A DNA stretch of 64,000 nt from JBCDKH01 sp964388485. GTDB lineage: Bacteria; Planctomycetota; Phycisphaerae; Tepidisphaerales; Tepidisphaeraceae. The notes under the pieces are model-generated. The model made no database searches. It was given only the letters and a program-made list of their open reading frames with translations, and was not told where the DNA came from. Of the stretch, positions 1-7,720 are shown piece by piece (the first letter of the stretch is position 1; each line of letters begins with the position of its first letter). Where the stretch lies: NCBI GenBank assembly GCA_964388485.1, contig CAYMAS010000014.1:14685-78684 (forward strand), read 5' to 3'. The translations under genes and the position numbers were made by a program.

Positions 1-21
1 GGACGACCTGCCTACACTGCT

Positions 22-50
22 CGCCCGACCTCTCACCAGGGTCGGGCGTT
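22..50 (+). terminator. Rho-independent-like terminator of an upstream unit
   Basis: CGCCCGACC (22-30) pairs with GGTCGGGCG (40-48) across a short loop and is followed by a T/C-rich tract (TTCTCTT). It closely resembles the hairpin after tRNA-Tyr at the other end of the window, so it probably ends a transcript that begins left of the window. The T tract is weak. Confidence 0.55.
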
Positions 51-142
51 CTCTTGCTCGAAGCATAAGCCCCAGGCGGCGGTTGCTGGTGACAACGGCC
101 GACGGGCTGGCGGGACAGACCCGCTTGCAAAAGGAATTTTTG

Positions 143-1126
143 ATGTCTGACACGACCACTGCCCCGACCGATACCGCCACGCCTCCGCCGTCGGACGCTC
201 CCAAGCCCAAGACCCCCGCCGAGCTCATCAAGAAGCTCATCGATGCCGGCATCCACTTCGGCCACCCTGCCAGCCGGTGGGATCCGAAGATGAAGCCTTA
301 CATCTACGGCAAGCGGGGCAACATCCACATCATCGACGTCAAGGAGACCCTCAAGGGCCTCATCCGGGCCAAGCGACTCGTCCAGAATGCCGCCGCCAAG
401 GGGCAGGAGATCCTCCTCGTCGGCACGAAGCGGCAGGCGCGTGACATCATCGCCGAGCACGCTGATCGCGCCGGCATGCACTACGTCTCCGAGCGGTGGC
501 TAGGCGGCACGCTGACGAACTTCCGCACCATTCGTGCCCGGCTCAACCGGCTCGATGAGCTCGACGCCCTCTGGGAGAGCGGCGAGATCGAAACGTACTC
601 GAAGAAGATGAAGTCCACGCTCAGCCGCGAGCGGACGAAGATCAAGACGAACCTCGAGGGCATCCGCAACATGGAGAAGATGCCCTCCATCATGTTCATC
701 ATCGACACGCGGCGCGAGAAGATCGCCGTCAAGGAGGCCCAGAAGCTCGGCCTGACGACGATTGCGCTCATCGATACCGACAGTGACCCGGACCTCGTCG
801 ACCTGCCGATCCCCGGCAACGACGATGCGATGAAGGCGATCGAGGTCATCGTCGAAGAGCTCGCCGACGCGGCCGTCGAAGGTGCCAAGATGAAGCCGGC
901 CCAGCCCGAGAAGGGCGAGCATGGCGCCCGCGGCGAGAAGCCCAAGGGGCGCAGCCACCGCGCCCGCTTCAAGTCGGATGATCAGGCAAAGCCTAGCGAC
1001 ACCGCCGGCCCGGCCGAGGATGCAGCCTTGGGCCGGAGCGTCAAGATCGGTGACGGTGCTCCCGTCGAGCCCGCCGGCACGGACAAGGCGACGGTTGGCC
1101 TGCCGACCGAGAAGCTGTCGAGCTGA
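143..1126 (+). CDS. rpsB: 30S ribosomal protein S2
   Basis: Small-subunit protein S2, which helps bind S1 and mRNA on the 30S platform. The core (about residues 25-245) shows the hallmarks AGIHFGHPASRWDPKMKPYI, LVGTKRQARD, RWLGGTLTN and DLPIPGNDDA. I start at the ATG at 143 because AAGGAA (131-136) lies at Shine-Dalgarno spacing and the protein then begins MSDTTTAP; the frame is open upstream to 83 without family similarity. The product is 327 residues against about 240 in E. coli. The surplus is a proline-rich N-terminal tail and a hydrophilic, charged C-terminal tail of about 75 residues. It is followed by tsf on the same strand, the conserved order. The 109-bp gap to tsf contains an inverted heptamer array that could form a strong mRNA hairpin. 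Confidence 0.98.
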   Translation: MSDTTTAPTDTATPPPSDAPKPKTPAELIKKLIDAGIHFGHPASRWDPKMKPYIYGKRGNIHIIDVKETLKGLIRAKRLVQNAAAKGQEILLVGTKRQARDIIAEHADRAGMHYVSERWLGGTLTNFRTIRARLNRLDELDALWESGEIETYSKKMKSTLSRERTKIKTNLEGIRNMEKMPSIMFIIDTRREKIAVKEAQKLGLTTIALIDTDSDPDLVDLPIPGNDDAMKAIEVIVEELADAAVEGAKMKPAQPEKGEHGARGEKPKGRSHRARFKSDDQAKPSDTAGPAEDAALGRSVKIGDGAPVEPAGTDKATVGLPTEKLSS

Positions 1127-1130
1127 AGCT

Positions 1131-1230
1131 CAATGATGAACGAAGGAATGATGAGTGATGAATGCCGAAGGCGGCTTCATCCCGCGTTCCGGCATTCATC
1201 ACTCATCATTCAACAACTCATCACTTATCA
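1131..1230. repeat. Inverted heptamer repeat filling the rpsB-tsf gap
   Basis: Positions 1146-1167 and 1190-1211 are perfect inverted copies (22 bp arms, 22-nt spacer). Each arm consists of 7-bp units: GAATGAT, GAGTGAT, GAATGCC. Degenerate units extend outward on both sides (GATGAAC-type to about 1131; AAGTGAT/GAGTTGT-type to about 1230). The element begins 5 nt after the rpsB stop and ends 6 nt before the tsf start. The same architecture recurs at 36201-36658 and 53036-53120. In RNA the arms would make a very stable hairpin between rpsB and tsf. Confidence 0.9.
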
Positions 1231-1235
1231 ATAAC

Positions 1236-2045
1236 ATGGCCATTACCGCAGCACAGGTCAACGAACTCCGCAAGCGCACCGGCCTTGCGATGATGCAGTG
1301 CAAGAAGAAGCTCGAAGAGACCGACGGGGACGTCGAAGCCGCGATCGAGGCGTTCCGCAAGGAAGGCGTCAAGACGAAGGTCGCCGAGCGTGAAGCGGGC
1401 GAAGGTCGCGTCCAGGCGTACCTCAACAGCGACGCGACCCGAGGCGTCATCGTGGAGGTCCGCTGCAACACCGACTTCACCGCCCGCAACGAGATCGTCC
1501 AGGAGATCTGCGACCTCGCCGGCAAGAAGCTCCTCGATGACCCCTCTGCGACGCCGGCGGAGGATGCAGACATCAAGGAGAAGCTCACGCAGGTCTCGCA
1601 GCAGACGGGCGAAAACGTCGTCTTTGGCAGCGCGACCACGCTCGAAGGTGCCAAGGTCGGCCGCTTCAACTACACGGTGACCAATAAGGTCACTGCCCTC
1701 GTTGCCGTTGACTCGACCGACGTGCCGGACGAAGTCCTGACCGACATCGGCCTGCACCTCGTCGCCTTCAAGCCCGTCGCAGACGGTCTTACGCGTGATG
1801 ACGTCGCCGCCGACCTCATCGCCAAGGAGAAGGAACTTGCCGTCGAAGCCGCCAAGGCGACCGGCAAGCCCCAGGAAATCGCCGAGAAGATCGCCGACGG
1901 CAAGATGAACGCCTTCTACCGCGAGCGTGTGTTGACGGAGCAGGACTTCATCAACGCGGACAAGCACAAGGGCAGCGTCGGCGACTACGTCAAGAAGAAC
2001 GGCGGCTCGCTCGTCGGCTTCAAACGCGTCGAAGTCGGAGCGTAG
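1236..2045 (+). CDS. tsf: Elongation factor Ts
   Basis: Nucleotide exchange factor for EF-Tu in the cytoplasm. The ATG at 1236 gives MAITAAQVNELRKRTGLAMM, the conserved UBA-like N-terminus of EF-Ts; the frame is open back to 1155, but that part is the repeat sequence. The conserved TDFTARNE (family TDFVARN) and the HLVAFKP segment (family H(I/V)A(A/F)xxP) are present. At 269 residues it is close to the E. coli length (283). No strong Shine-Dalgarno is seen (the upstream sequence is the heptamer repeat), so translation may be coupled to rpsB or initiate in A/T-rich sequence. A strong terminator follows at 2068. Confidence 0.98.
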   Translation: MAITAAQVNELRKRTGLAMMQCKKKLEETDGDVEAAIEAFRKEGVKTKVAEREAGEGRVQAYLNSDATRGVIVEVRCNTDFTARNEIVQEICDLAGKKLLDDPSATPAEDADIKEKLTQVSQQTGENVVFGSATTLEGAKVGRFNYTVTNKVTALVAVDSTDVPDEVLTDIGLHLVAFKPVADGLTRDDVAADLIAKEKELAVEAAKATGKPQEIAEKIADGKMNAFYRERVLTEQDFINADKHKGSVGDYVKKNGGSLVGFKRVEVGA

Positions 2046-2067
2046 ATCGATCCGTTTACGATCCGAC

Positions 2068-2106
2068 AGCGAGCCGCGCCCGATCAAGCGCGGCTCGCTT
2101 CTTATT
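2068..2106 (+). terminator. Terminator after rpsB-tsf
   Basis: AGCGAGCCGCGC (2068-2079) pairs perfectly with GCGCGGCTCGCT (2088-2099) around an 8-nt loop and is followed by TCTTATT. It lies 23 nt downstream of the tsf stop. Confidence 0.85.
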
Positions 2107-2122
2107 CAAATCTAATCTTCAA

Positions 2123-2231
2123 GGAGCGGCGTCGCTTGCGACGCGTTGCACGGCGCGGTTCATAGACCCTCGCTCGGCAGAACAGAGCGGGACGTCACTC
2201 TGCAACAACGCGTCGCAAGCGACGCCGCTCC
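2123..2231. repeat. REPIN-like inverted repeat, copy 1
   Basis: Arms 2123-2146 and 2208-2231 are perfect 24-bp inverted copies containing GGCGTCGCTTGCGACGCG. Each arm's core is itself nearly palindromic (CGTCGC / GCGACG). The two arms face each other across 61 bp, the arrangement of paired REP sequences (REPINs). It lies between the convergent tsf and yjbQ-family genes. A second copy is at 31224-31303, also between convergent genes. No REP-associated (Y1) transposase is in the window. Confidence 0.8.
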
Positions 2232-2241
2232 AAGGTGGTTG

Positions 2242-2678
2242 TTACTCCCCGATGATTTTGACGAGCACGCGTTTGTCGCGTCGCCCGTCGAACTCGCCGT
2301 AGAAGATCTGCTCCCACGTCCCGAAGTCGAGCCTGCCGTCCGTGATCGCGACGACGACCTCCCGGCCCATGATCTGCCGCTTGTGGTGAGCGTCGGCATT
2401 GTCCTCGCCNNNNNNNNNNTGTGCAGGTAGCCGCCGCTGGACGGATCCGTGCCGGCATCAAAAGGTGCAAGAGCTTCGAGCCACCGCTCGTAGTCCTGCA
2501 GCAGCCCGTCTTCGGCATCGTTGATGAAGACGCTCGATGTGATGTGCATCGAGTTGACGAGCACCAAGCCCTCCTGCACGCCGCTCTCACGAACGGCGGC
2601 TTCGACGTCTCGTGTTATGTTGACGAAGCCGCGGCGACTTGGCACGTGGTAGCTGAGCGTCTCTCGGTGGCTCTTCAT
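2242..2678 (-). CDS. YjbQ/UPF0047 family protein, interrupted by an assembly gap
   Basis: Member of the small trimeric YjbQ (UPF0047) family, described as secondary thiamine-phosphate synthase enzymes with uncertain physiological role. The N-terminal part reads KSHRETLSYHVPSRRGF, then VLVNSMHITSSVFIND and GYLH just before the run of 10 N (2410-2419). After the gap the family sequence resumes in another frame as EDNADAHHKRQIMGREVVVA, then DGRLDFGTWEQIFYGEFDG and VKIIGE, ending in TAA at 2242-2244. Thus the real gap length must be 2 modulo 3; 8 bp would exactly restore the usual HNRTGEDN segment. I treat it as one intact gene broken only by a mis-sized gap. Start ATG at 2678. It is convergent with tsf. 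Confidence 0.85.
2410..2419. other. Assembly gap (10 N)
   Basis: Ten N inside the yjbQ-family gene. The flanking frames do not match with 10 bp, so it is a placeholder rather than a measured length. Confidence 0.95.
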
Positions 2679-2702
2679 GCCGACAGCTTACCGCCGGACC
2701 CG

Positions 2703-4142
2703 TCATTCGCTGGCGGGTTCCAGCTTCCAAGTCCAGCTGTAGCGGTCGCTGGCGTCTTGCAAGGTGACGGCTTCGAGTGTTGCTGAGCCGTTGTCAAGCC
2801 GCTCGTAGACGAACGTTTCGTTCGTCGCCGGGTCGGTCGGGAGCGGCAGATCGACGTCCTCGAGCGATCCGGGAAGTTCGCCGTGCTTGGCCAGATAATC
2901 GCGAAGGGCATCAACCACGATGATGCCGGCCCGACGTCGCTCCACGGCGACTAGCGAGAGACGGCTTCGACTCACAGACGGGGCGATGATGGAAACCAGC
3001 ACGCTGCCGTAGCTCGGGTCCTGGATTCGCTCCTCTAAAGCATCCGCCGCCGCAAGCGCCTCAGGCAGCGGCATGAGGGCGATCTTGAAGAGCTCTGCGT
3101 AAGCATCATCGACGCTCTGCTTGAGATATCGCGCGATCATCTCGAACTTCGGCATCGTCTCCAGGTCGACCTCCCTGTAGCCGCCATGTTCCAGCAGCCA
3201 GGGCCGAGCCTGAGCCAGAAGAAACGCCGCCGCGGCGGTGTTGGCGGCCATGCGTGCCAGCGGGCTCTGCTCATCGCCTTCCATGGCATCGATCCTGCCC
3301 ATTGTCTCCACCAACTCCGCGAATCGCGAGGCATTCATCGCTTCGGGATCTGCGAGCTGCGGCATCGTCGAGGTGATCCAGACCGTCTCTGCTTGGATGA
3401 AACGAAGGAAGTCGAGGTCCAGATCGACCGCCGACATCGCCCAGTAGAGATTGGGGCGGCCTTCGACGGCGTCGGCGTTGAGGATGGTCTCCAGAGCAAN
3501 NNNNNNNNNNNNNNNNNNNNNNNNNNNNNNNNNNNNNNCGCCGATGCCGGCTGCGACAAGGCCTTCGACGAGGACCGCCTCATCGTGAGCGGCAAGCTGC
3601 TCTGAAAGCCGAAGCACGGTCGCGATGTCCGCTGCCCAGTCCTCCCACCGCCCTTCGTCTGCGGCGAGGTTGGCCCGCATGCATGCCGCGATCGCGACCA
3701 CACGTGCCGGATTAAGCTGTGGAAGCACCGCGTCGAGCCCGCGGTCCCGCACGGTCGTCTGCATGCCGTTGGACGATCGACGCGCGGCCAGCGCAGCAAA
3801 ATCGAGAGCGAACTTATACTCCCCCAACACCTCCCGAAAGAGCTCATGATTCAAGTCGCCGGGCTTTTGCTCTTGGGCGACGTTGAACTTCGTTGCCAGT
3901 GACTCCTCACCCAGTCCATCGTCTGCTACGGGAAGTGAAAGCAGAGCTTGGTGATAGACGGGAGAAGCGTCGCCAGGCGTGCGTTCGTATGTGGCAATCC
4001 CTAGGGCCAGCGGGTGAAGTGCGTCCCGCGAATCGGCAAGAGCCGGGCGAAGCGCGATGACACGATCAAACTCCTCCTCAGCCAGTGAAGGAGCTGCGGC
4101 AAGGAGCGTGACGAGGAGTGCGAATGTCGGGCGAAGCATCAT
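2703..4142 (-). CDS. Exported hypothetical protein with assembly gap
   Basis: A 479-residue protein of unknown function. Residues 1-21 (MMLRPTFALLVTLLAAAPSLA) are a clear Sec signal peptide, so it acts outside the cytoplasm. The rest is alanine/leucine-rich and predicted helical. The C-terminus (HGELPGSLEDVDLPLPTDPA followed by TNETFVYER) resembles the tail of exported planctomycete hypotheticals that end in a proline-rich 'D-P-x-T' plus short beta segment; this is a loose resemblance. Thirty-nine N (3500-3538) interrupt the middle but keep the frame (13 codons). It stands alone on its strand, with a palindromic repeat upstream. Confidence 0.7.
   Translation of the reverse strand: MMLRPTFALLVTLLAAAPSLAEEEFDRVIALRPALADSRDALHPLALGIATYERTPGDASPVYHQALLSLPVADDGLGEESLATKFNVAQEQKPGDLNHELFREVLGEYKFALDFAALAARRSSNGMQTTVRDRGLDAVLPQLNPARVVAIAACMRANLAADEGRWEDWAADIATVLRLSEQLAAHDEAVLVEGLVAAGIGXXXXXXXXXXXXXXALETILNADAVEGRPNLYWAMSAVDLDLDFLRFIQAETVWITSTMPQLADPEAMNASRFAELVETMGRIDAMEGDEQSPLARMAANTAAAAFLLAQARPWLLEHGGYREVDLETMPKFEMIARYLKQSVDDAYAELFKIALMPLPEALAAADALEERIQDPSYGSVLVSIIAPSVSRSRLSLVAVERRRAGIIVVDALRDYLAKHGELPGSLEDVDLPLPTDPATNETFVYERLDNGSATLEAVTLQDASDRYSWTWKLEPASE
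3500..3538. other. Assembly gap (39 N)
   Basis: Thirty-nine N inside the exported hypothetical gene. The reading frame is the same on both sides, so the length is compatible with a true 13-codon hole. Confidence 0.95.
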
Positions 4143-4233
4143 GGGGTGGTCGGGAAGAAGGTGGCAACTTGAGGTGTCCCTGTTGTGGCACAGGAATCAG
4201 TGGCACCGGACCGGTTCCTGTCATTGAAGCTCT

Positions 4234-4333
4234 CTCTCCGTCATCCCGAGCGAGCGCAGCGAGTCGAGGGACCTCGTCGTGAATTACGCGTGCGAGGCGA
4301 GGTCCCTCGGCTGCGCTCGGGATGACGGAGGGA
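4234..4333. repeat. Long imperfect inverted repeat (TCATCCCGAGCG type)
   Basis: The left arm 4234-4276 (CCGTCATCCCGAGCG, then CGAGGGACCTCG) pairs with the right arm 4298-4333 (CGAGGTCCCTCG, then CTCGGGATGACGG). The left arm carries an extra few bases in the middle. It fills most of the 224-bp gap between two genes on the minus strand and would form a long hairpin in RNA. Sequences of this type (TCATCCCGAGCG...GAGGGACCT) recur as intergenic palindromes in many bacterial genomes. No gene is seen in this gap. Confidence 0.85.
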
Positions 4334-4366
4334 GTGACCGAGGTATGAGGTTCCTTGGAAAGCGGG

Positions 4367-4789
4367 TCATCCCGCGACGTGGCCGCTGGCGGTGAGGATT
4401 GGGCCGCGGTAGCCGGTGGTGAAGGCGGGGAGGCGATCGAGGATGGATCGGTCGGACGGCTCGAGGATCGCGGCCCGCAGGGCGAGCAGCGAGTCGGGCG
4501 GTGGCGGAGCCGAAGCCGTTGGTGTCGAAGGCGCGGCGGACTCGAACGCCGGCGGTGCCGGCTGCTGACTCACGACGGCGGGAGCATCACGGGGCACGAC
4601 GAAGGTGATGCCGAGGCCGAGCAATGCCGCGGCGGCGACGGCGGCGGCGGTTCGCCAGAGACGGATCGGCGGCTGCGAGGATGCGACGCCGGCGCGACGG
4701 CCGGCTTCGTAAGCGGCGGCGAGCAGGTCGGCCGAGTCAGGCGATGCAGGCTGACGGGCGGCGGCGAGTCGTTGTTCGAGCGGATTCAT
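4367..4789 (-). CDS. Putative single-pass membrane partner (anti-sigma-like) of the ECF sigma factor
   Basis: A 140-residue protein. Residues 1-41 are hydrophilic (cytoplasmic side), residues about 46-64 (AAAVAAAALLGLGITFVVP) form one membrane helix, then a proline/serine-rich stretch leads to a short distal domain. Its start codon overlaps the stop of the ECF sigma gene by 4 bp (4786-4789), so the two are translationally coupled. This position and topology are typical of anti-sigma factors. However, no zinc-binding HxxxCxxC motif of the ZAS class is present, so the regulator role is an inference from context only. Confidence 0.6.
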   Translation of the reverse strand: MNPLEQRLAAARQPASPDSADLLAAAYEAGRRAGVASSQPPIRLWRTAAAVAAAALLGLGITFVVPRDAPAVVSQQPAPPAFESAAPSTPTASAPPPPDSLLALRAAILEPSDRSILDRLPAFTTGYRGPILTASGHVAG

Positions 4790-5271
4790 GGCTGGGTTGG
4801 GTCGTGCTCGGCGAGCAGGTCGCGAAGGTCATCAAGGCCGCGGTGGTAGAGGTCGTGGGCGGTGCTGGCGGCGCAGCCGAGAAGTTCGCCGGCTTCGGTG
4901 AAGCCGACGTCGCACCAAAGCCGCAGGACGATCGCCTGCCGCGGACGCTCGTCGAGCTTCCACAAAGCTGCGGCGACTTCAGGATCGGGCGAAGCGGATC
5001 CAGAAGACGGCTGACTTGCAAAGGCTTCTCGTTGCTCACGTCGACGATCTCTGCGCAGCCCATCGAGTGCCGCGGATCGCACTGCGGCGAGCAGCCACGC
5101 CCGCGGATGCTCCGGCATCGGCTGACCCTCGCCCAGACGTCGGGCGAGCTTGATGAAAGCTTCCTGCGTCGTGTCGTCCGCATCGCCGGGGAGGATTGAC
5201 GCGTAGGAACGGCACGCCGAGACGTGATCGGCGTAGGCGGATTCGAGGAGTCGGGCGGCGTCGCGATCCAC
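4786..5271 (-). CDS. ECF-type RNA polymerase sigma factor
   Basis: A 161-residue sigma-70 family extracytoplasmic-function factor that would direct RNA polymerase to a specific regulon. Sigma2 is at about residues 5-75, with DADDTTQEAFIKLARRL corresponding to the conserved 2.2 region, and RAWLLAAVRSAALDGLRRDR to 2.3/2.4. Sigma4 is at about 98-155, with LDERPRQAIVLRLWCDVGFT and EAGELLGCAASTAHDLYHRG giving the helix-turn-helix. Start ATG at 5271. Its stop overlaps the start of the membrane protein gene. Regulon and inducing signal cannot be told from this sequence. Confidence 0.88.
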   Translation of the reverse strand: MDRDAARLLESAYADHVSACRSYASILPGDADDTTQEAFIKLARRLGEGQPMPEHPRAWLLAAVRSAALDGLRRDRRREQREAFASQPSSGSASPDPEVAAALWKLDERPRQAIVLRLWCDVGFTEAGELLGCAASTAHDLYHRGLDDLRDLLAEHDPTQP

Positions 5272-5301
5272 ATCTGCCTCAAGGACGCCGCCGAACCGGC
5301 T

Positions 5302-6579
5302 TCATTCGGTGGCGTCGGGATTTTCCCGCAACGCCGCCTCTTCGCCGCTGTTGGCCGGTTCGTAGTAGATCGCCTCGACGCCGAAGTAGTCGGCTTCCTC
5401 ATCGTCCGCTGCGGCGGGACCGTGGCCGAGGCGTTGGGAGCCGGCATAGTGAGCGTCGCGAAGCTTGCGTGGGACGGGCAGTGACGCCTCTTCGTGCACG
5501 TCGGTGGTCGCATGGCCGATGGCGGTGGTGGAGGCTCGACTCTTCGGGGCGGAGGCCAAGAAGATCGCGGTCTGGGCCAGGGTCAGCTTGCCCTCGGGCA
5601 TGCCGAGGCGGGCCACCAGATCCCAGGCGGCTGAGGTCACCATGATCGCCCGCGGGTCGGCGTTGCCGACGTCTTCGCTGGCGAAGATCGCCATGCGGCG
5701 GGCGATGAAGCGTGGGTCTTCGCCGGCTTCGAGCATGCGGGCGAGCCAGTAGAGCGCGGCGTCGGCATCGCTGGCACGCATCGACTTGATGAAGGCCGAC
5801 GCGTGGTCGTAGTGCTGGTCGCCGAGCTTGTCGTAGCGGAGGGCCTTCCGCTGGATCGACTGCTCGGCGACGCCTAGGTCGACGACGATCCTGCCGGCTT
5901 GTTCCTTTTCCGTCAGCACAGCGATCTCCAGCGCCGCCAACGCCCGGCGGGCGTCGCCGTCACTGGTCTTGATCCAGTGGGCGATGGCCTCGTCTGTCAT
6001 TTGAACCGTCTTACTGGGAAACGCCCGCTCGTCGTCGATGGCAGACCGCAACAGGTTGGCAATGTCCGCCTCGCCCAGCGGCTCGAACTGGAAGATCTGG
6101 CTCCGACTGACGAGCGCTGAGTTGACGCTGAAGAAGGGATTCTCCGTCGTGGCACCGATCAGCACGACGATGCCGTCCTCGACGTCACCGAGCAGGACAT
6201 CTTGCTGGGCCTTGTTGAAGCGGTGGATCTCGTCGAGAAAGAGCAGCGTCCGGCTGCCGCCTTGCTCGAGACGTTCGCGAGCTTCATCGAGAATGCCGCG
6301 GACCTCCTTGACGCTGGACGAGGCAGCGTTGAGGGTGCGGAAGGTGCTGGCCGTCTCGTCGGCGATGATGCGGCCGAGGGTGGTCTTGCCGGTGCCGGGC
6401 GGGCCGTAGAAGAGGACGCTGCCGAGCCGGTCGGCCTCGATGAGGCGTAGCAGGAGCATGCCCTCGCCGAGCAGATGTCGCTGGCCGACGAACTCGTTCA
6501 GGTTTCGCGGCCTGACGCGTGCCGCCAGCGGCATGGCCCGCCGGACGTTGTCTGCGCGTTGTTCGGCGAAGAGGTCCAC
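5302..6579 (-). CDS. rarA: Replication-associated recombination protein A (AAA+ ATPase)
   Basis: RarA/MgsA family ATPase, a cytoplasmic clamp-loader relative acting at stalled replication forks. MPLAARVRPRNLNEFVGQRH at the N-terminus is the family signature; Walker A GPPGTGKTT is at residues 59-67, Walker B LLFLDEIHRF near 112-121, and GATTENPFFSVNSALVSR is the sensor 1 region. The C-terminal part (QRKALRYDKLGDQHYDHASA, DPRFIARRM, SEDVGNADPRA) matches the tetramerisation domain. At 425 residues it has normal length. It is divergent from the MBL-fold gene; their starts are only about 40 bp apart (6579 and 6619). Confidence 0.94.
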   Translation of the reverse strand: MDLFAEQRADNVRRAMPLAARVRPRNLNEFVGQRHLLGEGMLLLRLIEADRLGSVLFYGPPGTGKTTLGRIIADETASTFRTLNAASSSVKEVRGILDEARERLEQGGSRTLLFLDEIHRFNKAQQDVLLGDVEDGIVVLIGATTENPFFSVNSALVSRSQIFQFEPLGEADIANLLRSAIDDERAFPSKTVQMTDEAIAHWIKTSDGDARRALAALEIAVLTEKEQAGRIVVDLGVAEQSIQRKALRYDKLGDQHYDHASAFIKSMRASDADAALYWLARMLEAGEDPRFIARRMAIFASEDVGNADPRAIMVTSAAWDLVARLGMPEGKLTLAQTAIFLASAPKSRASTTAIGHATTDVHEEASLPVPRKLRDAHYAGSQRLGHGPAAADDEEADYFGVEAIYYEPANSGEEAALRENPDATE

Positions 6580-6618
6580 AAGGCGATCCTACGGCCACCC
6601 GAACGCGTACCGTACCGC

Positions 6619-7695
6619 GTGCCGAGGGTCGCTGACTTGTTCGAGTGGTCCGACGGCCTGAAACTCGCCGGGCTGCCGTGGCACCTTGATTCGCGGCAGC
6701 CGCGGTCGCACTGCATCGTCAGCCACGCTCACGCCGACCACCTGCCCTACGGCGACCGCAACGACCCGCCAAACCCGGCGAAGATCCACGGCAAGGTAAT
6801 CTGCACTCCCGAAACCGCAGCCATCGGCACCTACCGCGGCGGCCTTGGCGGTACGCTCATCGTCAAGAACTACGGAGAAGTCGAAGAGATTTCGAACGTC
6901 GTTACCTGCAAGCTCCTACCTGCCGGCCACGTGCTCGGCAGCGCGATGCCGCTCGTCACCACGCCCCGCGGCAGCCTGCTCTACACGGGCGATTACAAGC
7001 TGCGACACAGCCGGACGGTCCCGCACGCCGAGCCCGAACATGCAGACGTGCTGGTCATGGAGAGCACGTACGGCAGCCCCTACTTCCGCTTTCCACCGGC
7101 AGAGGACGTCCAGCGATGGCTCGTGGAGCTCGTCGCCGCGGCGATGAAGGAGGGCAAGCAACCGGTCGTCCACGGCTACTCGCTCGGCAAGAGTCAGGAA
7201 AACATCCGCCTGCTTACCGACGCGGGCTTCAACGTCTCGATGCACGGAGCGATCTGGCGGATCAGCCAGTTCTACCGCGACTTCGGCGTCCACCTCGGCC
7301 GGGACGACCAGCTCCGGCAATACAAGAAGGTCGACTTTAGCGGCGACAGGCAGCTGGATCTGGAGGAGCGGGGCGTGCTGGTCTGTCCGCCACGCGATGC
7401 CCGCGGGCCGGTGACGGCGCAATTCGGAGAGAAGGTCTGCCGAATCATGATGAGCGGCTGGGCGTTGTCGAAGAACGCGAAGTTCCGCTACGGCGTCGAG
7501 CACGCCTTGCCGCTGAGTGACCATGCAGATTTTGACGAGTTGATCGAGACGATCGAGATCGTCCGGCCCAAGCACGTCCTGAGCCACCACGGTTTCGCGG
7601 AGTTCCCGGACCACCTGCACAAGCTCGGGCTGCCGCAAAAGCTCGGTTTCGAGGTGCGGCTCGCAAAGCCGCCGGCGCAGATGGAACTGTTTTGA
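6619..7695 (+). CDS. MBL-fold RNA/DNA exonuclease-like protein (YSH1/CPSF type)
   Basis: Metallo-beta-lactamase fold protein, probably a nuclease. With the GTG at 6619 as start, HAHADH falls at residues 36-41 (the HxHxDH zinc motif). LLPAGHVLGSAM and LYTGDYKLRHS supply the other conserved His and Asp, and LSDHADFDEL with SHHGFAEFPDHL match the C-terminal motifs of CPSF-like exonucleases. Length 358 residues. The frame is open back to 6475, but that overlaps rarA on the other strand and has no similarity, so the GTG at 6619 is preferred; no clear ribosome-binding site supports either. The DNA-ligase-associated branch of this family is a possible assignment, but no ligase is adjacent. Confidence 0.85.
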   Translation: MPRVADLFEWSDGLKLAGLPWHLDSRQPRSHCIVSHAHADHLPYGDRNDPPNPAKIHGKVICTPETAAIGTYRGGLGGTLIVKNYGEVEEISNVVTCKLLPAGHVLGSAMPLVTTPRGSLLYTGDYKLRHSRTVPHAEPEHADVLVMESTYGSPYFRFPPAEDVQRWLVELVAAAMKEGKQPVVHGYSLGKSQENIRLLTDAGFNVSMHGAIWRISQFYRDFGVHLGRDDQLRQYKKVDFSGDRQLDLEERGVLVCPPRDARGPVTAQFGEKVCRIMMSGWALSKNAKFRYGVEHALPLSDHADFDELIETIEIVRPKHVLSHHGFAEFPDHLHKLGLPQKLGFEVRLAKPPAQMELF

Positions 7696-7720
7696 GCTAG
7701 AGCGTCACTAGCGTCACCGC

